Source of the DNA: Planctomycetota bacterium
Lineage (GTDB): Bacteria; Planctomycetota; Phycisphaerae; Phycisphaerales; SM1A02
Assembly (NCBI GenBank): GCA_014381555.1
Contig: JACNLO010000050.1
Location: 1 to 35,093 of the forward strand
Length of the DNA: 35,093 nt
Reading direction: 5' to 3'
Part shown: positions 23,808-33,360 of the stretch, piece after piece
How positions within the stretch are numbered: the stretch's first letter is position 1
How the letters are laid out: each line of letters opens with the position of its first letter
Notes under the pieces: model-generated
Told to the model about the DNA's origin: nothing
The model's database searches: none
Seen by the model: only the letters and a program-made list of their open reading frames with translations
Position numbers and translations under genes: made by a program

Positions 23808-25075
23808 GCGTCTTCCTCGAAGTCCATCTCTCCATCTGTTAGCAAGTGAACAATCTCTCCACGAATAGATACAAAAAGTGGACTTCCAGAGGCGATATGC
23901 CAAGCAAGTTCTCGTTCATCGGTGCAATCGAGAAGTTGTATGTCAGCTTGTTTTCCTACTTCGAGAGTCCCAACGCGATTTTGAAGCCCAAGAGCATACG
24001 CGGGGTTAATAGTTGACGCTGTGATTGCTTCTGCTGGAGTTAGCCCTAGTCGTCGACAAGCAAGTGAAATTGCAAAGGGCATTGACGGGCTTGGTGCAGA
24101 GCCTGGATTGTAATTTGAGGCAATTGCAACTGCGCATCCAAGGTCGATAATTTCCCTGCCACGTGCGTATGTGTTATTCAAACAAAATCCGCTTGCTGGG
24201 AGTAGCACGCCAATCGTATCGCTCGATGCCAAATGCTTGAGTTCTTCATCAGTTGATGTTTCAAGATGGTCGACACTAACTGCGCCCATGTCTACCGCTC
24301 TGGTAAGCATGCCCAGAGGATTAAATTGGTCAACATGAGCTCTGATTGGACAGCCCAATTCAATCGCTTTTTCGAAGAGCGAAGTTGTTTGCTCAACCGA
24401 CCACGCCCCTTGTTCGCAGTACGCATCGCATGTGATGCCTGGGAATTCTTGTGCAACGGCTGGTAACATTTCATTAATAACCATGTCAGCAAATTGTTCT
24501 TGATCTGGGTCAATAGCGTGTGCTCCAAGAAAAGTTCCAGCAATGATTTGAGGAACAGCTTGAGAAGCATCGTGTATTGCTCGAAGCATTTTTAACTCAT
24601 CTTTAGTAGTAAGACCGTACCCACTTTTTATTTCAAGGGTGGTTGTTCCAAGCGATGCCATCAAGCCAACACGTTCAAGAAGATCTGAAGCCAGAATATC
24701 TTGAGATGTGTCGCGAACAGCACGGACGGTCGACATTATTCCGCCACCTTGTTTAAGAATATCAAGGTAGGAAACTCCGCGAAGACCCATTTCAAATTCA
24801 TCCAGGCGATTTCCCGCCCAGCATGCATGGGTGTGGCAATCAACGAATGTTGGCATTATAACTCTGCCATTTGCATCAATAACGGGTAATTCTTCACTCT
24901 CATCAATGAGACTGTTGTCAGGTACACCTTCACCGACATGTTGAATTAACCCATCTCGAACGAGAAGGTGTCCAATTTCTATGATGCCAAGATCGTTCAT
25001 TTCTTTGCGTCGTCGTGGAGTATTGCCACCAGAGAGAGTGAGGATTCTTGCGTTGATTATTATAAAACTAGTCAA
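23804..25075 (-). CDS. hutI: Imidazolonepropionase
   Basis: Third step of histidine degradation: opens 4-imidazolone-5-propanoate to N-formiminoglutamate. The amidohydrolase-fold protein (about 423 residues from this start) has the metal-site motif [12 protein letters not shown], then [43 protein letters not shown] and [16 protein letters not shown]. The start is uncertain. I chose the TTG at 25075, which overlaps the hutU stop (TTGACTAG) and gives the usual N-terminus; an ATG at 25105 would add ten residues and overlap hutU by 38 bases. It is followed by map with an ATGA overlap. Confidence 0.95.
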   Translation of the reverse strand: MTSFIIINARILTLSGGNTPRRRKEMNDLGIIEIGHLLVRDGLIQHVGEGVPDNSLIDESEELPVIDANGRVIMPTFVDCHTHACWAGNRLDEFEMGLRGVSYLDILKQGGGIMSTVRAVRDTSQDILASDLLERVGLMASLGTTTLEIKSGYGLTTKDELKMLRAIHDASQAVPQIIAGTFLGAHAIDPDQEQFADMVINEMLPAVAQEFPGITCDAYCEQGAWSVEQTTSLFEKAIELGCPIRAHVDQFNPLGMLTRAVDMGAVSVDHLETSTDEELKHLASSDTIGVLLPASGFCLNNTYARGREIIDLGCAVAIASNYNPGSAPSPSMPFAISLACRRLGLTPAEAITASTINPAYALGLQNRVGTLEVGKQADIQLLDCTDERELAWHIASGSPLFVSIRGEIVHLLTDGEMDFEEDA

Positions 25076-26750
25076 GAGGAGTTGCCTGTATTGGTATTTT
25101 AACATGGTGCTCGGTCGCGCACGATATTGCTTCAGAGTACCCAGCATCGACATGACGGAAAATCCCCATCATCGGATCGTTGGTGAGTACTCGCTTTAGA
25201 CGTGCGCCGCTTTCGGGGGTACCGTCGGCAACGATGACTTGGCCAGCGTGTTGAGAATAGCCGATACCTACTCCACCGCCGTGGTGAAAACTTACCCAGC
25301 TTGCACCACTTGCAATGTTTAATGCAAAGTTAATGAGTGGCCAATCACTTACAGCATCAGTGCCATCGAGCATGCCTTCCGTTTCACGGTTAGGGCTTGC
25401 AACGCTACCACAATCAAGATGGTCTCTGCCAATAACTATTGGTGCAGAAACTTCGCCGTTCTTAACGAGTTCGTTAAACGCAAGCCCCGCTTTATCACGC
25501 TCGCCTAGACCAAGCCAGCAAATTCGACATGGTAAGCCTTGGAACGCAACGCGCTCTTGTGCCATTTTTATCCAGCGCTTGAGAGATTCGTCTTCTGGAA
25601 ATAAATCAAGGATGACTTCGTCGGTTTTTTTAATGTCTTCGGGATTGCCAGAAAGAGCGCACCAACGGAAAGGCCCACGACCTCGGCAGAATTGAGGCCG
25701 AATATACGCTGGAACAAAGCCCGGAAAATCAAAAGCATTTTCGACACCTCTCTCATAAGCACGTTGACGTAAATTGTTGCCGTAGTCAAACGTCTTTGCG
25801 CCTTGCTCCATAAACCAGAGCATAAGTTTGACGTGTGTTGACATGGTTTTAGTTGATAGATCAACGTACTTTTCTGGATTGGTTAACCGAAGTTCATCTG
25901 CAACTTCTCTTGACAAGCCAGTTGGGTAGTAACCAACGAGCGGGTCATGTGCGGAAGTTTGATCTGTCAAAATTTCTGGAACGATCCTACGTTCTTGTAA
26001 TCTCAAGAGTAAGTCTACGATGTTGCCAAGGTATCCAATCGAAAGAGGTTCTTTATTTGTGGTTGCTTCAACAGCGCGATCGATTGCTTTATCGATGTCT
26101 TCAATAATTTCATCAAGGTATCGGTCGTGCACACGTTTTTCTAATCGTTCTATGCAGACATCAGCAATTAGGCAGGTCCCATCATTCATAGTGACAGCAA
26201 GTGGCTGCGCGCCGCCCATGCCACCGCACCCGCCGGTAACAGAAAGTGTTCCAGCTAGCGTTCCGCCAAAATGTTGTCGAGCGCATTCAGCAAACGTTTC
26301 GTATGTTCCTTGAAGTATTCCCTGAGTGCCGATGTAAATCCAAGAACCCGCAGTCATCTGTCCATACATCATGAGGTCACGAGCTTCCAAATCATCGAAC
26401 AAATCTTGGGTTGCCCAGTGTGGAACTAAGTTGCTGTTTGCAATAATGACTCGAGGAGAATCAACAGTCGTTGTGGCTATACCAACTGGCTTACCAGACT
26501 GCACAAGTAAAGTTTCGTCTGGCTCAATCGATTTTAGTGATGCGATGATTGCGTCGAACGATTCCCAATTGCGAGCGGCTTTTCCTCGTCCACCGTAAAC
26601 AACCAACTCGTCTGGGCGTTCTGCAACCTCTGGATCTAGATTGTTCATCAACATTCTCATGGCTGCTTCTGCTTGCCACGATTTACAAGTGAGCTTCGTT
26701 CCCCTTGGGGCGCGGATAGTGCGTTTTTCGTGTGTTAGTGGGGGTGCCAT
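25068..26750 (-). CDS. hutU: Urocanate hydratase
   Basis: Second step of histidine degradation, converting urocanate to imidazolonepropionate with bound NAD. The 560-residue protein has the typical N-terminus ([33 protein letters not shown] region), [45 protein letters not shown] and the nucleotide-binding [13 protein letters not shown] (173-185). The length is normal. I used the ATG at 26750 because the sequence from [10 protein letters not shown] matches the family; 16 upstream in-frame codons do not. It is the first gene of the minus-strand hutU-hutI-map-peptidase run. Confidence 0.97.
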   Translation of the reverse strand: MAPPLTHEKRTIRAPRGTKLTCKSWQAEAAMRMLMNNLDPEVAERPDELVVYGGRGKAARNWESFDAIIASLKSIEPDETLLVQSGKPVGIATTTVDSPRVIIANSNLVPHWATQDLFDDLEARDLMMYGQMTAGSWIYIGTQGILQGTYETFAECARQHFGGTLAGTLSVTGGCGGMGGAQPLAVTMNDGTCLIADVCIERLEKRVHDRYLDEIIEDIDKAIDRAVEATTNKEPLSIGYLGNIVDLLLRLQERRIVPEILTDQTSAHDPLVGYYPTGLSREVADELRLTNPEKYVDLSTKTMSTHVKLMLWFMEQGAKTFDYGNNLRQRAYERGVENAFDFPGFVPAYIRPQFCRGRGPFRWCALSGNPEDIKKTDEVILDLFPEDESLKRWIKMAQERVAFQGLPCRICWLGLGERDKAGLAFNELVKNGEVSAPIVIGRDHLDCGSVASPNRETEGMLDGTDAVSDWPLINFALNIASGASWVSFHHGGGVGIGYSQHAGQVIVADGTPESGARLKRVLTNDPMMGIFRHVDAGYSEAISCATEHHVKIPIQATPLD

Positions 26751-26832
26751 AATTCTACCGATGGTATCCGCTAACTGTATTCTTTGCACGCTGTACAATC
26801 CAATATGGCACTAGAAATAAGGAGAAGTACCA

Positions 26833-27642
26833 ATGGCAATGCAAACAGAAATTACTATGGAACCAATCACAGCAGGTACTTTTTGCTGGAATGAACTGGC
26901 AGTGCGTGATACTGAAAAAGCAGGAGCTTTTTATACTGAGTTGTTTGGGTGGACAACCGATACGTCTGAGGATGGTCCAATGCCTTACACAGTATTCAAA
27001 ATGGGTGAACATGCAGTTGGTGGCATGATTCAGATGGACTCAAATTGGCCAGAAGATGTACCACCTCATTGGGGCTGTTACATTTCAACTGATGATGTCG
27101 ATGCAACGGCTGCTCGTGCAACTGAACTAGGTGGAGCACTCTGCTGCGAACCACAAGAAGCTGGAGATGAAGGGCGTTTTGCAGTTGTGACCGACCCAAC
27201 CGGCGCAGTCGTGAGCGTGTTCAAAGGTGGTGATGGTAAAAACCCGAAAGGGCATGGATCCTTTTGTTGGAATGAATTATTGACTAATGATATGGATGTA
27301 TGCAGTGCTTTTTATTCAGAACTCTTCGGTTGGAAAGCCGAGGCAAGTCACACCAGCGAAGAACCTTACACGGTGTTTATGAACGGAGAACTTTGGGCAG
27401 GTGGCATGATGAAGATGCAATGGGAAGGACAGCCTGCTTGGCTTGGCTACATAAGTGTTGCAAGTGTCGATGAGACAACCGCGAAAGCAGCTGAACTTGG
27501 TGCAACGATAATCTGCGAACCTGCAGACATTCCTGGAATCGGTAGGTTTTCTGTGTTTACAGATGCAGTTGGAGCAGCAATAGCTGTATTTACCGGACTT
27601 TCTGAGTGTTGTAGCGACTCGAGTTGTTGTTCTGGCGATTAA
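26833..27642 (+). CDS. Two-domain VOC (glyoxalase/bleomycin-resistance fold) protein
   Basis: A 269-residue protein made of two tandem VOC domains, about 9-130 and 137-258. Each opens with FCWNEL, followed by FYTELFGW or FYSELFGW and PYTVF, and closes near VFKGG or VFTG. The family includes metal-dependent lyases, dioxygenases and binding proteins. The substrate is unknown, and the usual His/Glu metal ligands are not obvious in either half. The last eleven residues form a Cys/Ser-rich tail (CCSDSSCCSGD) that could bind metal. A clear Shine-Dalgarno sequence (AAGGAG, 26819-26824) precedes the ATG. It is divergent from hutU. Confidence 0.85.
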   Translation: MAMQTEITMEPITAGTFCWNELAVRDTEKAGAFYTELFGWTTDTSEDGPMPYTVFKMGEHAVGGMIQMDSNWPEDVPPHWGCYISTDDVDATAARATELGGALCCEPQEAGDEGRFAVVTDPTGAVVSVFKGGDGKNPKGHGSFCWNELLTNDMDVCSAFYSELFGWKAEASHTSEEPYTVFMNGELWAGGMMKMQWEGQPAWLGYISVASVDETTAKAAELGATIICEPADIPGIGRFSVFTDAVGAAIAVFTGLSECCSDSSCCSGD

Positions 27643-27657
27643 ATGGCAACTTATATC

Positions 27658-27685
27658 TTGCGTTTTTATTCTAATCAGACATACT
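27658..27685 (+). promoter_or_regulatory. Possible promoter of the secreted FG-GAP protein gene
   Basis: TTGCGT (27658-27663), a 16-base spacer and CATACT (27680-27685), eight bases before the ATG at 27694. No Shine-Dalgarno sequence is seen, so the message may be leaderless or nearly so. Confidence 0.35.
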
Positions 27686-27693
27686 GGTCGTAG

Positions 27694-29478
27694 ATGATTT
27701 TTTTGACCAAACAAGTTTGCCTTGTTTTTATACTATGTAATGTCAGTTTCGCTAGCGTGCCATTTGAGACACTGCGTCAATACCAAACTGGGTTGTACTC
27801 TACAGGAATTTTTCCGGCTGATTTTGACGGAGATGGAGATATTGATTTAGCTGTTTCAAACAGAGGAACTAACAATGTTTCTATTTTGTACAACAATGGA
27901 AATGGCGTTTATGAAACTAGGATTAATTTTCCAACAGGTGAAGTTCCTAGATATGTCCATGGTGGGGATTTTGATAGCGACGGCGATATTGATCTTTGTA
28001 CCCCTGATTACATCGGAATGACTGAGACGGTGCTACTCAATGACGGCAATGGTGCATTTACTATTGGTGGGCAATATGAAATAGAAACGCCAGCTTTTTC
28101 ATGGGTTGATGATATTGATGGTGACGGTCATCTTGATATTCTCATCACAAATTGGGATGGTGCTGCAGATGTACCAAGTCAATCTCCCGCTCAGTTTACT
28201 CCTCTCTTAAATAATGGCGACGGTACGTTTGTGTTTGGCCCATCTTCAGTGATTGGCAAACAACCTCGTTGTGGTGCTTCGGCGGATCTTAATGGCGATG
28301 GAATCAAAGATGCGGTAATAGCAAATTATTGGTCGAGTTCACTTTCTGTGGTTATGGGCCTAGGCAAAAGGCAATGGGCAGATGAAGTATCTATTGAACT
28401 AAGTGGTCATCCTCGATATCTTGTATTAGAGGATTTGGATAAGGATGGTACGGTAGACATTGCTGCTGTGGACAAGGGCGAAGACAATCTGTGGATTTTT
28501 CATAATGATGGACAAGCGAATTTTACACTTGTTGAAACGTTAAATACGAACGCTACTCCGCATTCTATTGATGCTACTGACATGAATCATGACGGTGCTA
28601 TAGACTTAGTAGTTTCCCATGTTGGCTCAGGGCAACAGTTATTGTTTTTTAATGATGGTGATGGCTTCTTCCCTGATTCACAAACAGTTATTCTAACTGC
28701 GGGCCCTGCAGAAATTAAAATCGCGGATGTAAACAATGATGGTGATTATGATCTTGTGTCTGCGAATGTAAACTGGGAAGAGCGTGGAGCAAGCGTTATC
28801 ATGCAAGGTTCTTGTGATGATTTAGTAGCAGATTGCAACAGCAATGGTATAGAAGATATTTGTGAATTGCCAGATTGTAATTTAAATGGGATTCCTGATG
28901 ATTGCGACATTTCTCTAGGTAACTCCCTAGACTTTGATGGGGATAGTGTGCCAGATGAATGTCAAGTTGATTGCAACGATAATTTAATTCCTGATACCTA
29001 TGAAATCTCGCAGGGACTGGTGACTGATTGTAATGAAAATGAGATTCCCGATGATTGCGATTGGGTTGTTCTTGGAGATTGCGATGAAGATGGCATTCTC
29101 GATGGGTGTGAAGAAGATATAAATGAAGACTGGGTGCCAGATGATTGCCAATGCAACGCAGACTTTTCTAATGATGGGGTAGTCGGCGTGCAGGATGTAA
29201 TTGCTTTGATTTCAGCATGGGGTGAAAATCCAATTCCTCATGGCGATCCAGTTGATGAGGATCTAAATGTAGATAATGTTGTTGATGTAGAAGATTTACT
29301 AATACTTATTATTTCTTGGGGCGAGTGTTCTGTGTATACCTTGCCTGATGTATTAGGTGCTTGTTGTTTGCAAATGCAACAGTGCTCTGAATTGCATGAA
29401 GTAGGATGCTATGTTAGGAACGGAGTGTATTTTGGGGACAATACATCATGTGGACTCGTTGATTGCGCTGCACCTTAA
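27694..29478 (+). CDS. Secreted FG-GAP beta-propeller protein with Cys/Asn-rich repeats, dockerin-like pair and Cys tail
   Basis: A 594-residue exported protein of unknown role. Residues 1-20 form a signal peptide (cleavage likely after NVSFA). Seven FG-GAP/VCBS calcium motifs follow, at 43, 92, 139, 198, 247, 296 and 345 (for example DFDGDGDID, DLNGDGIKD), enough for a seven-bladed propeller. Residues 374-487 repeat the pattern DCNxNxIPDDCD. Residues 490-510 (DFSNDGVVGVQDVIALISAWG) and 523-543 form a dockerin-like EF-hand pair. The tail (555-594) has the pattern CC-C-C-C-C that follows GA. This combination is typical of Phycisphaerae exported proteins, which suggests cell-surface adhesion or complex assembly. 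It is convergent with hutH, overlapping by four bases. Confidence 0.88.
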   Translation: MIFLTKQVCLVFILCNVSFASVPFETLRQYQTGLYSTGIFPADFDGDGDIDLAVSNRGTNNVSILYNNGNGVYETRINFPTGEVPRYVHGGDFDSDGDIDLCTPDYIGMTETVLLNDGNGAFTIGGQYEIETPAFSWVDDIDGDGHLDILITNWDGAADVPSQSPAQFTPLLNNGDGTFVFGPSSVIGKQPRCGASADLNGDGIKDAVIANYWSSSLSVVMGLGKRQWADEVSIELSGHPRYLVLEDLDKDGTVDIAAVDKGEDNLWIFHNDGQANFTLVETLNTNATPHSIDATDMNHDGAIDLVVSHVGSGQQLLFFNDGDGFFPDSQTVILTAGPAEIKIADVNNDGDYDLVSANVNWEERGASVIMQGSCDDLVADCNSNGIEDICELPDCNLNGIPDDCDISLGNSLDFDGDSVPDECQVDCNDNLIPDTYEISQGLVTDCNENEIPDDCDWVVLGDCDEDGILDGCEEDINEDWVPDDCQCNADFSNDGVVGVQDVIALISAWGENPIPHGDPVDEDLNVDNVVDVEDLLILIISWGECSVYTLPDVLGACCLQMQQCSELHEVGCYVRNGVYFGDNTSCGLVDCAAP

Positions 29479-30971
29479 TGTAGCAATTGCTCAATAGCAG
29501 CAATGTCTTCTGAAGGTGATCTGTCGCAATTCCGTTCTGGAACAACCTCGCGGATTTTAGAATATAAATGTTCGACTGCATCGCCACTTTTAAGAGGACG
29601 GTGATAGTCAAGAGCATCGCACCCAACTAGTAATTCAATAGCAATGACACTCCGGCACAGGTTGATAGACCGGCGAAGCATCAATGCAGAAGTTGCGCCC
29701 ATGGAGTTGTAATCTTCGATTCCTCCAGAAGTAGAAATATTGGAGACACTTGCTGGCATGGATAAGGTTCGCAATTCTGCGCAGCATGCTGCAGCAGTGT
29801 ATTGAACAATCATAAGTCCGCTTTCTAATCCCGGGTCGCATGCGCAAAAGGCGGGTAAATTATTGTGTATACAACGACCAGATAAAATCCATTCAATACG
29901 CCTTTCAGCAATTCCTGCAATGTGGCAGAGTGCAATGCGTAATTCATCCATGGCAATTGCAAGTGGCATTCCGTGGAAGTTGCCTCCGGAAATAATCGCA
30001 TTGTCCTTAGGAAAGACTAAAGGGTTATCAGTGACAGCACCAAGTTCAGCAGAAACAACACCAGTTACTCTTGCGATAGCTTCTATCGCTGCACCGAGAA
30101 CTTGAGGAGAGCATCGGAAACTGTACGGGTCTTGTACCCGTTGATCATCTTCTTGATGCGATGTAAGTATTGTTGAATTAACTAAGTGAGCTCGAAGAGT
30201 ACTCGCAACAGTCTGCTGTCCACTTTGAATTCGTGCTGCATGTAGCCGTTGGTCGAGGAAAGTATTAGTGGCTTTTGCCGTATCAATAGACATCGCAGTT
30301 GCGAGTACTGCAACTTCGCAAAGAACCGCAATATCTGCTAATCCAAGGGTTGCAATAGATGTCATCAGGTGAGTGCCGTTGATGAGTGCAAGCCCCTCCT
30401 TCTCAATGGGTACTATTGGAGTAATTCCAGCTGCAGCCATCGCTGCTTTGCCAGGCATTTCTTTTTCACCAAGGACGGCATTTCCCTCGCCACAGAGCAC
30501 AAGAGCAAGATGTGCAAGTGGAGCAAGGTCGCCAGAAGCACCAACTGACCCTCTTGATGGAATGACTGGTGTGACACCTGCATTAATCATTTCTACGATG
30601 CATTGAGCGACTTCTGGTCGAACTCCACTGTGTCCTCGACATAGATTTGCTGTGAGCAAAATCATCATCCCACGAACAATTTCACCTTCAAGAGGTTCAC
30701 CAACACCAGCAGCGTGTGAGCGTAGCAGGTTCATTTGAAGGTCTACAAGTTTATTATTATCGATTCGAGTAGTTGATAAAGCCCCGAATCCAGTGTTTAT
30801 TCCGTAGGTTGCATCATTTGTTGAGGTTACTTGAGCAACTGTAGCTCTCGCGGCTTCCATGAGTTCAATTGCAAGTGGGCTAATTTCTACTTTCACACCA
30901 TTTCGAGCTACTCCAACAACTTGTGGTCCTGAAAGGGGTCCACCATCTAAAACCAGTGTTTCTTGATTCAT
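29475..30971 (-). CDS. hutH: Histidine ammonia-lyase
   Basis: First step of histidine degradation, giving urocanate and ammonia. The 498-residue protein has the Ala-Ser-Gly triad (145-147) in GSVGASGDLAPLAH that forms the MIO cofactor. YGINTGFG with the catalytic Tyr near 56, NLLRSHAAGVGEP, GNFHG and EDYNSMG are also present. The length is normal. It is separated from hutU and hutI by two plus-strand genes and is read in the same direction as them, but it needs its own promoter. Its stop overlaps the end of the convergent secreted-protein gene. Confidence 0.97.
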   Translation of the reverse strand: MNQETLVLDGGPLSGPQVVGVARNGVKVEISPLAIELMEAARATVAQVTSTNDATYGINTGFGALSTTRIDNNKLVDLQMNLLRSHAAGVGEPLEGEIVRGMMILLTANLCRGHSGVRPEVAQCIVEMINAGVTPVIPSRGSVGASGDLAPLAHLALVLCGEGNAVLGEKEMPGKAAMAAAGITPIVPIEKEGLALINGTHLMTSIATLGLADIAVLCEVAVLATAMSIDTAKATNTFLDQRLHAARIQSGQQTVASTLRAHLVNSTILTSHQEDDQRVQDPYSFRCSPQVLGAAIEAIARVTGVVSAELGAVTDNPLVFPKDNAIISGGNFHGMPLAIAMDELRIALCHIAGIAERRIEWILSGRCIHNNLPAFCACDPGLESGLMIVQYTAAACCAELRTLSMPASVSNISTSGGIEDYNSMGATSALMLRRSINLCRSVIAIELLVGCDALDYHRPLKSGDAVEHLYSKIREVVPERNCDRSPSEDIAAIEQLLH

Positions 30972-30977
30972 CCTTAC

Positions 30978-30983
30978 ATCTTA
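30978..30983 (-). promoter_or_regulatory. Possible -10 box of hutH
   Basis: TAAGAT on the minus strand, six bases before the hutH ATG at 30971. No good -35 box. The intervening GTAAGG is too close to the start for normal ribosome-site spacing, so the leaderless reading is preferred. Confidence 0.3.
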
Positions 30984-31026
30984 CAACGCAGGGATACCTC
31001 GCGGGGCACTAGCCCTAGTCAGCGAG

Positions 31027-31032
31027 TATTAT
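31027..31032 (+). promoter_or_regulatory. -10 box of the membrane protein gene, leaderless type
   Basis: TATTAT lies six bases before the ATG at 31039, with no Shine-Dalgarno sequence. The -35 region is weak. This placement favours 31039 over the in-frame GTG at 31033 as the start. Confidence 0.4.
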
Positions 31033-31038
31033 GTGCCG

Positions 31039-31863
31039 ATGGACACATGGATTCGAAGCATAATCGTACTATTGGCAACTGGATTTGTCGGGTTTTTTGG
31101 GGCTTGGCAAGCATCGGCCTTGGTTTCTGCCAGAGGTGTTTTTGGTCCTACAATCTTCCAATCATTCTCGCCAGTTTCTTCGATGTTTGCAGTGTCACTG
31201 ACGATTGGAGTTGCATCTATAGTCGCTGGTTTTGTAGCAAAATGTACTACTGCAACAACAGGGATGTTTATTCTAGGTTTTTCACTGTTTGCCATGGCTA
31301 TGAAACTTGAAGGGATGCAAGAACTTGTCATGAGCAACGGTAATTTCAATGTCCTTGTTCTTGAGGCGGCATTTATCAGTGCTCTTGTCTTGTTAGGAAC
31401 TCTTGTTGTGTTCGCGATGGGTGGACCATTGAAATGCGTGAGCAAGCCCACGGAAGAAGACAATATGGCTAAGCAACTTGGAATAGCGTTCTGTATTTCG
31501 CTTGTAATTTTGCCAGTAATTTGGCTTTTTGCAACTACACCCGCAAAAGGTCAAGTGCTAGGAGCATCTGCAGTTGGCGGAATTCTTATTGCCTTTTTGT
31601 CAAGGCAGCTCCTCAGTTCGATGCAACCAATCATCTTGTTTGCTCTGCCAATCGCTTGTGGTGGGCTTGGGTACATCATCGGATTGCTACTTAGTGATAC
31701 AAGTCCTGCTTCTTTTGCTCAGCAAAAAATTTCATCCCTTCTATTCCCAATGCCAATTGAATATGCCGCTGGCATTATTATTGGGCTTGCTTTAGGTCTT
31801 GGTTGGACTTCCTCTCATGATGAAAATACGGTGCCCGAAATAGACAAAAAAGTTGCTCCGTAG
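31039..31863 (+). CDS. Polytopic membrane protein of unknown function
   Basis: A protein of about 274 residues with roughly eight hydrophobic helices and short loops. They include IIVLLATGFVGFFGAW near the N-terminus, MFAVSLTIGVASIVAGFVA, a pair near 105-165, and PIILFALPIACGGLGYIIGLLL. A charged C-terminal tail (SSHDENTVPEIDKK) follows. I recognise no transporter signature. It lies 18 bases before the acyl-CoA-ligase-like operon in the same direction, so it might be co-transcribed and could move a substrate of that pathway, but nothing in its sequence shows this. It is divergent from hutH. Confidence 0.75.
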   Translation: MDTWIRSIIVLLATGFVGFFGAWQASALVSARGVFGPTIFQSFSPVSSMFAVSLTIGVASIVAGFVAKCTTATTGMFILGFSLFAMAMKLEGMQELVMSNGNFNVLVLEAAFISALVLLGTLVVFAMGGPLKCVSKPTEEDNMAKQLGIAFCISLVILPVIWLFATTPAKGQVLGASAVGGILIAFLSRQLLSSMQPIILFALPIACGGLGYIIGLLLSDTSPASFAQQKISSLLFPMPIEYAAGIIIGLALGLGWTSSHDENTVPEIDKKVAP

Positions 31864-31881
31864 GGGTATCATGCACGCTCT

Positions 31882-33360
31882 ATGGCACGATTACATGAAT
31901 ACCAAGGTAAGCAACTTTTAGAAGCCTCAGGGCTTTCAATTCCTCGCGGTAAAGTTGCAAGAACACCAGAACAGGTCTTTGAAATTGCAGAAGAACTTGG
32001 CGGCAACGTCGTAGTTAAAGTCCAAGCATGGGTAACGGGTCGCAAGGCACTTGGTGGTGTTGCTCTTGTGCACTCTGCTCAAGAAGCAAAAGATGCTGCT
32101 GAAAAAATGTTTCATTTGCAATTCGGCAACTTCCCCGTTGAAGAACTACTTGTCGAAGAATTACTCGACATTAAAGATGAATTTTTTGTTTCGTTAACGA
32201 TTGACGACGCAAATCAAGCGCCGCTTCTTTTACTAGATTGCCAAGGGGGTAGCGGTATCGAAGATAGAGCGGACACCGTTGCAAGAATACCTGTCAAAGC
32301 AGATGGTGAAATTTCAAAAGAAACATTACTTGAAGTTACAAAAGACGAAGCCGTTGTCGATGCTATTGTAAAAATTGTTTTGGCAGCGCGAACAAATGAA
32401 GCACGCTCCATGGAAGTTAATCCGCTTGTTCGGTTAACAGATGGCTCAATCGTAGCCGCTGATTGCAGAGTGACCATCGACGATTACGCTGTCTTCAGAC
32501 ATGATGATTTAGGCATTGACATCGCTCGCGAACTTGACCACCCACCAACAAAACTTGAACAACTTGCGTATGAAATTGAACAAGAAGATCACCGAGGCAC
32601 GTTTTACTTTGCAAAATTACCTACGGATGGTTGGGAAGATACAAATGGGTTAATTGCGTTCCATGGGGCTGGCGGTGGCGGATCGATGATGTCGATGGAC
32701 GCAGTTTCAAACGAGGGCTTTACCCTTGCGAACTTTACTGATACTAGCGGCAATCCTTCAGTTGCAAAGGTCTATCAGGCGGCACGCATAATTTTATCTC
32801 AGCCTAATCTAAGTGGTTACTTTGGGAGTGGGTCTGGAGTCGCTTCACAAGAACAGTATCACTCAGCGTACGGTCTTGCAAAAGCATTCATCGAAATGAA
32901 GATGGAAGTACCCGCAGTCATTCGCTTGGGCGGAAACAGTGAAGACAGAGCAGTTGATATTTTAGAGGATTCATGTCAGCATCTTCCCTCACAAGTCCGT
33001 GGGTTCAAGAAAGATGACACCCCCGGAAAGTGCGCAGAAATTTTTGCGAAATTGGTTGAAGAAACGAATGCAACGAACGAGTCAATGACCAGACACGTAC
33101 CCGATTTTGTTGGAAGTGAAAACGCTTCAAGTTTCCCAATCAAGTACGGCGCACTTTGGATTGACAATGTCCCACCGGAAGTGGCAGAAATAGTTGTGCG
33201 CGAGAGTAATGGTCTCCTAACTATTGGTGATTCCGGTCAACCAGAACCAACTGAAGATATTACAGATAAAGACAGCGATTTAATCGCTTGCGAAATTGAA
33301 TGTTTACGAGCAGGGCACAATGTTGTCTTTGTAGATATGCCTGTGAAAGGACTTGATTAA
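31882..33360 (+). CDS. Succinyl-CoA-synthetase beta-like subunit; probable citryl-CoA synthetase large subunit
   Basis: A 492-residue ATP-grasp acyl-CoA ligase subunit. The N-terminus ARLHEYQGKQLLEASGL matches SucC. VVVKVQAWVTGRKALGGV is the ATP-grasp lobe, MEVNPLVRLTDG the metal-binding region and AFHGAGGGGSMMSMD the start of the CoA-ligase domain, with VPAVIRLGGN following. It is about 100 residues longer than SucC; the extra C-terminal part (from about 400) has no obvious motif. Gene order with an alpha-like subunit and a citrate-synthase-fold lyase points to citryl-CoA synthetase rather than the TCA-cycle succinyl enzyme. Malate-CoA ligase or a plain succinyl-CoA synthetase remain possible. 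It overlaps the next gene as TAATG. Confidence 0.85.
   Translation: MARLHEYQGKQLLEASGLSIPRGKVARTPEQVFEIAEELGGNVVVKVQAWVTGRKALGGVALVHSAQEAKDAAEKMFHLQFGNFPVEELLVEELLDIKDEFFVSLTIDDANQAPLLLLDCQGGSGIEDRADTVARIPVKADGEISKETLLEVTKDEAVVDAIVKIVLAARTNEARSMEVNPLVRLTDGSIVAADCRVTIDDYAVFRHDDLGIDIARELDHPPTKLEQLAYEIEQEDHRGTFYFAKLPTDGWEDTNGLIAFHGAGGGGSMMSMDAVSNEGFTLANFTDTSGNPSVAKVYQAARIILSQPNLSGYFGSGSGVASQEQYHSAYGLAKAFIEMKMEVPAVIRLGGNSEDRAVDILEDSCQHLPSQVRGFKKDDTPGKCAEIFAKLVEETNATNESMTRHVPDFVGSENASSFPIKYGALWIDNVPPEVAEIVVRESNGLLTIGDSGQPEPTEDITDKDSDLIACEIECLRAGHNVVFVDMPVKGLD

Noticed and set aside
23808-23903. 32-codon upstream extension of the methionine aminopeptidase-like frame
   Set aside because: It lies within hutI in another frame, lacks family resemblance, and the ATG at 23807 has a good ribosome site and an ATGA overlap.
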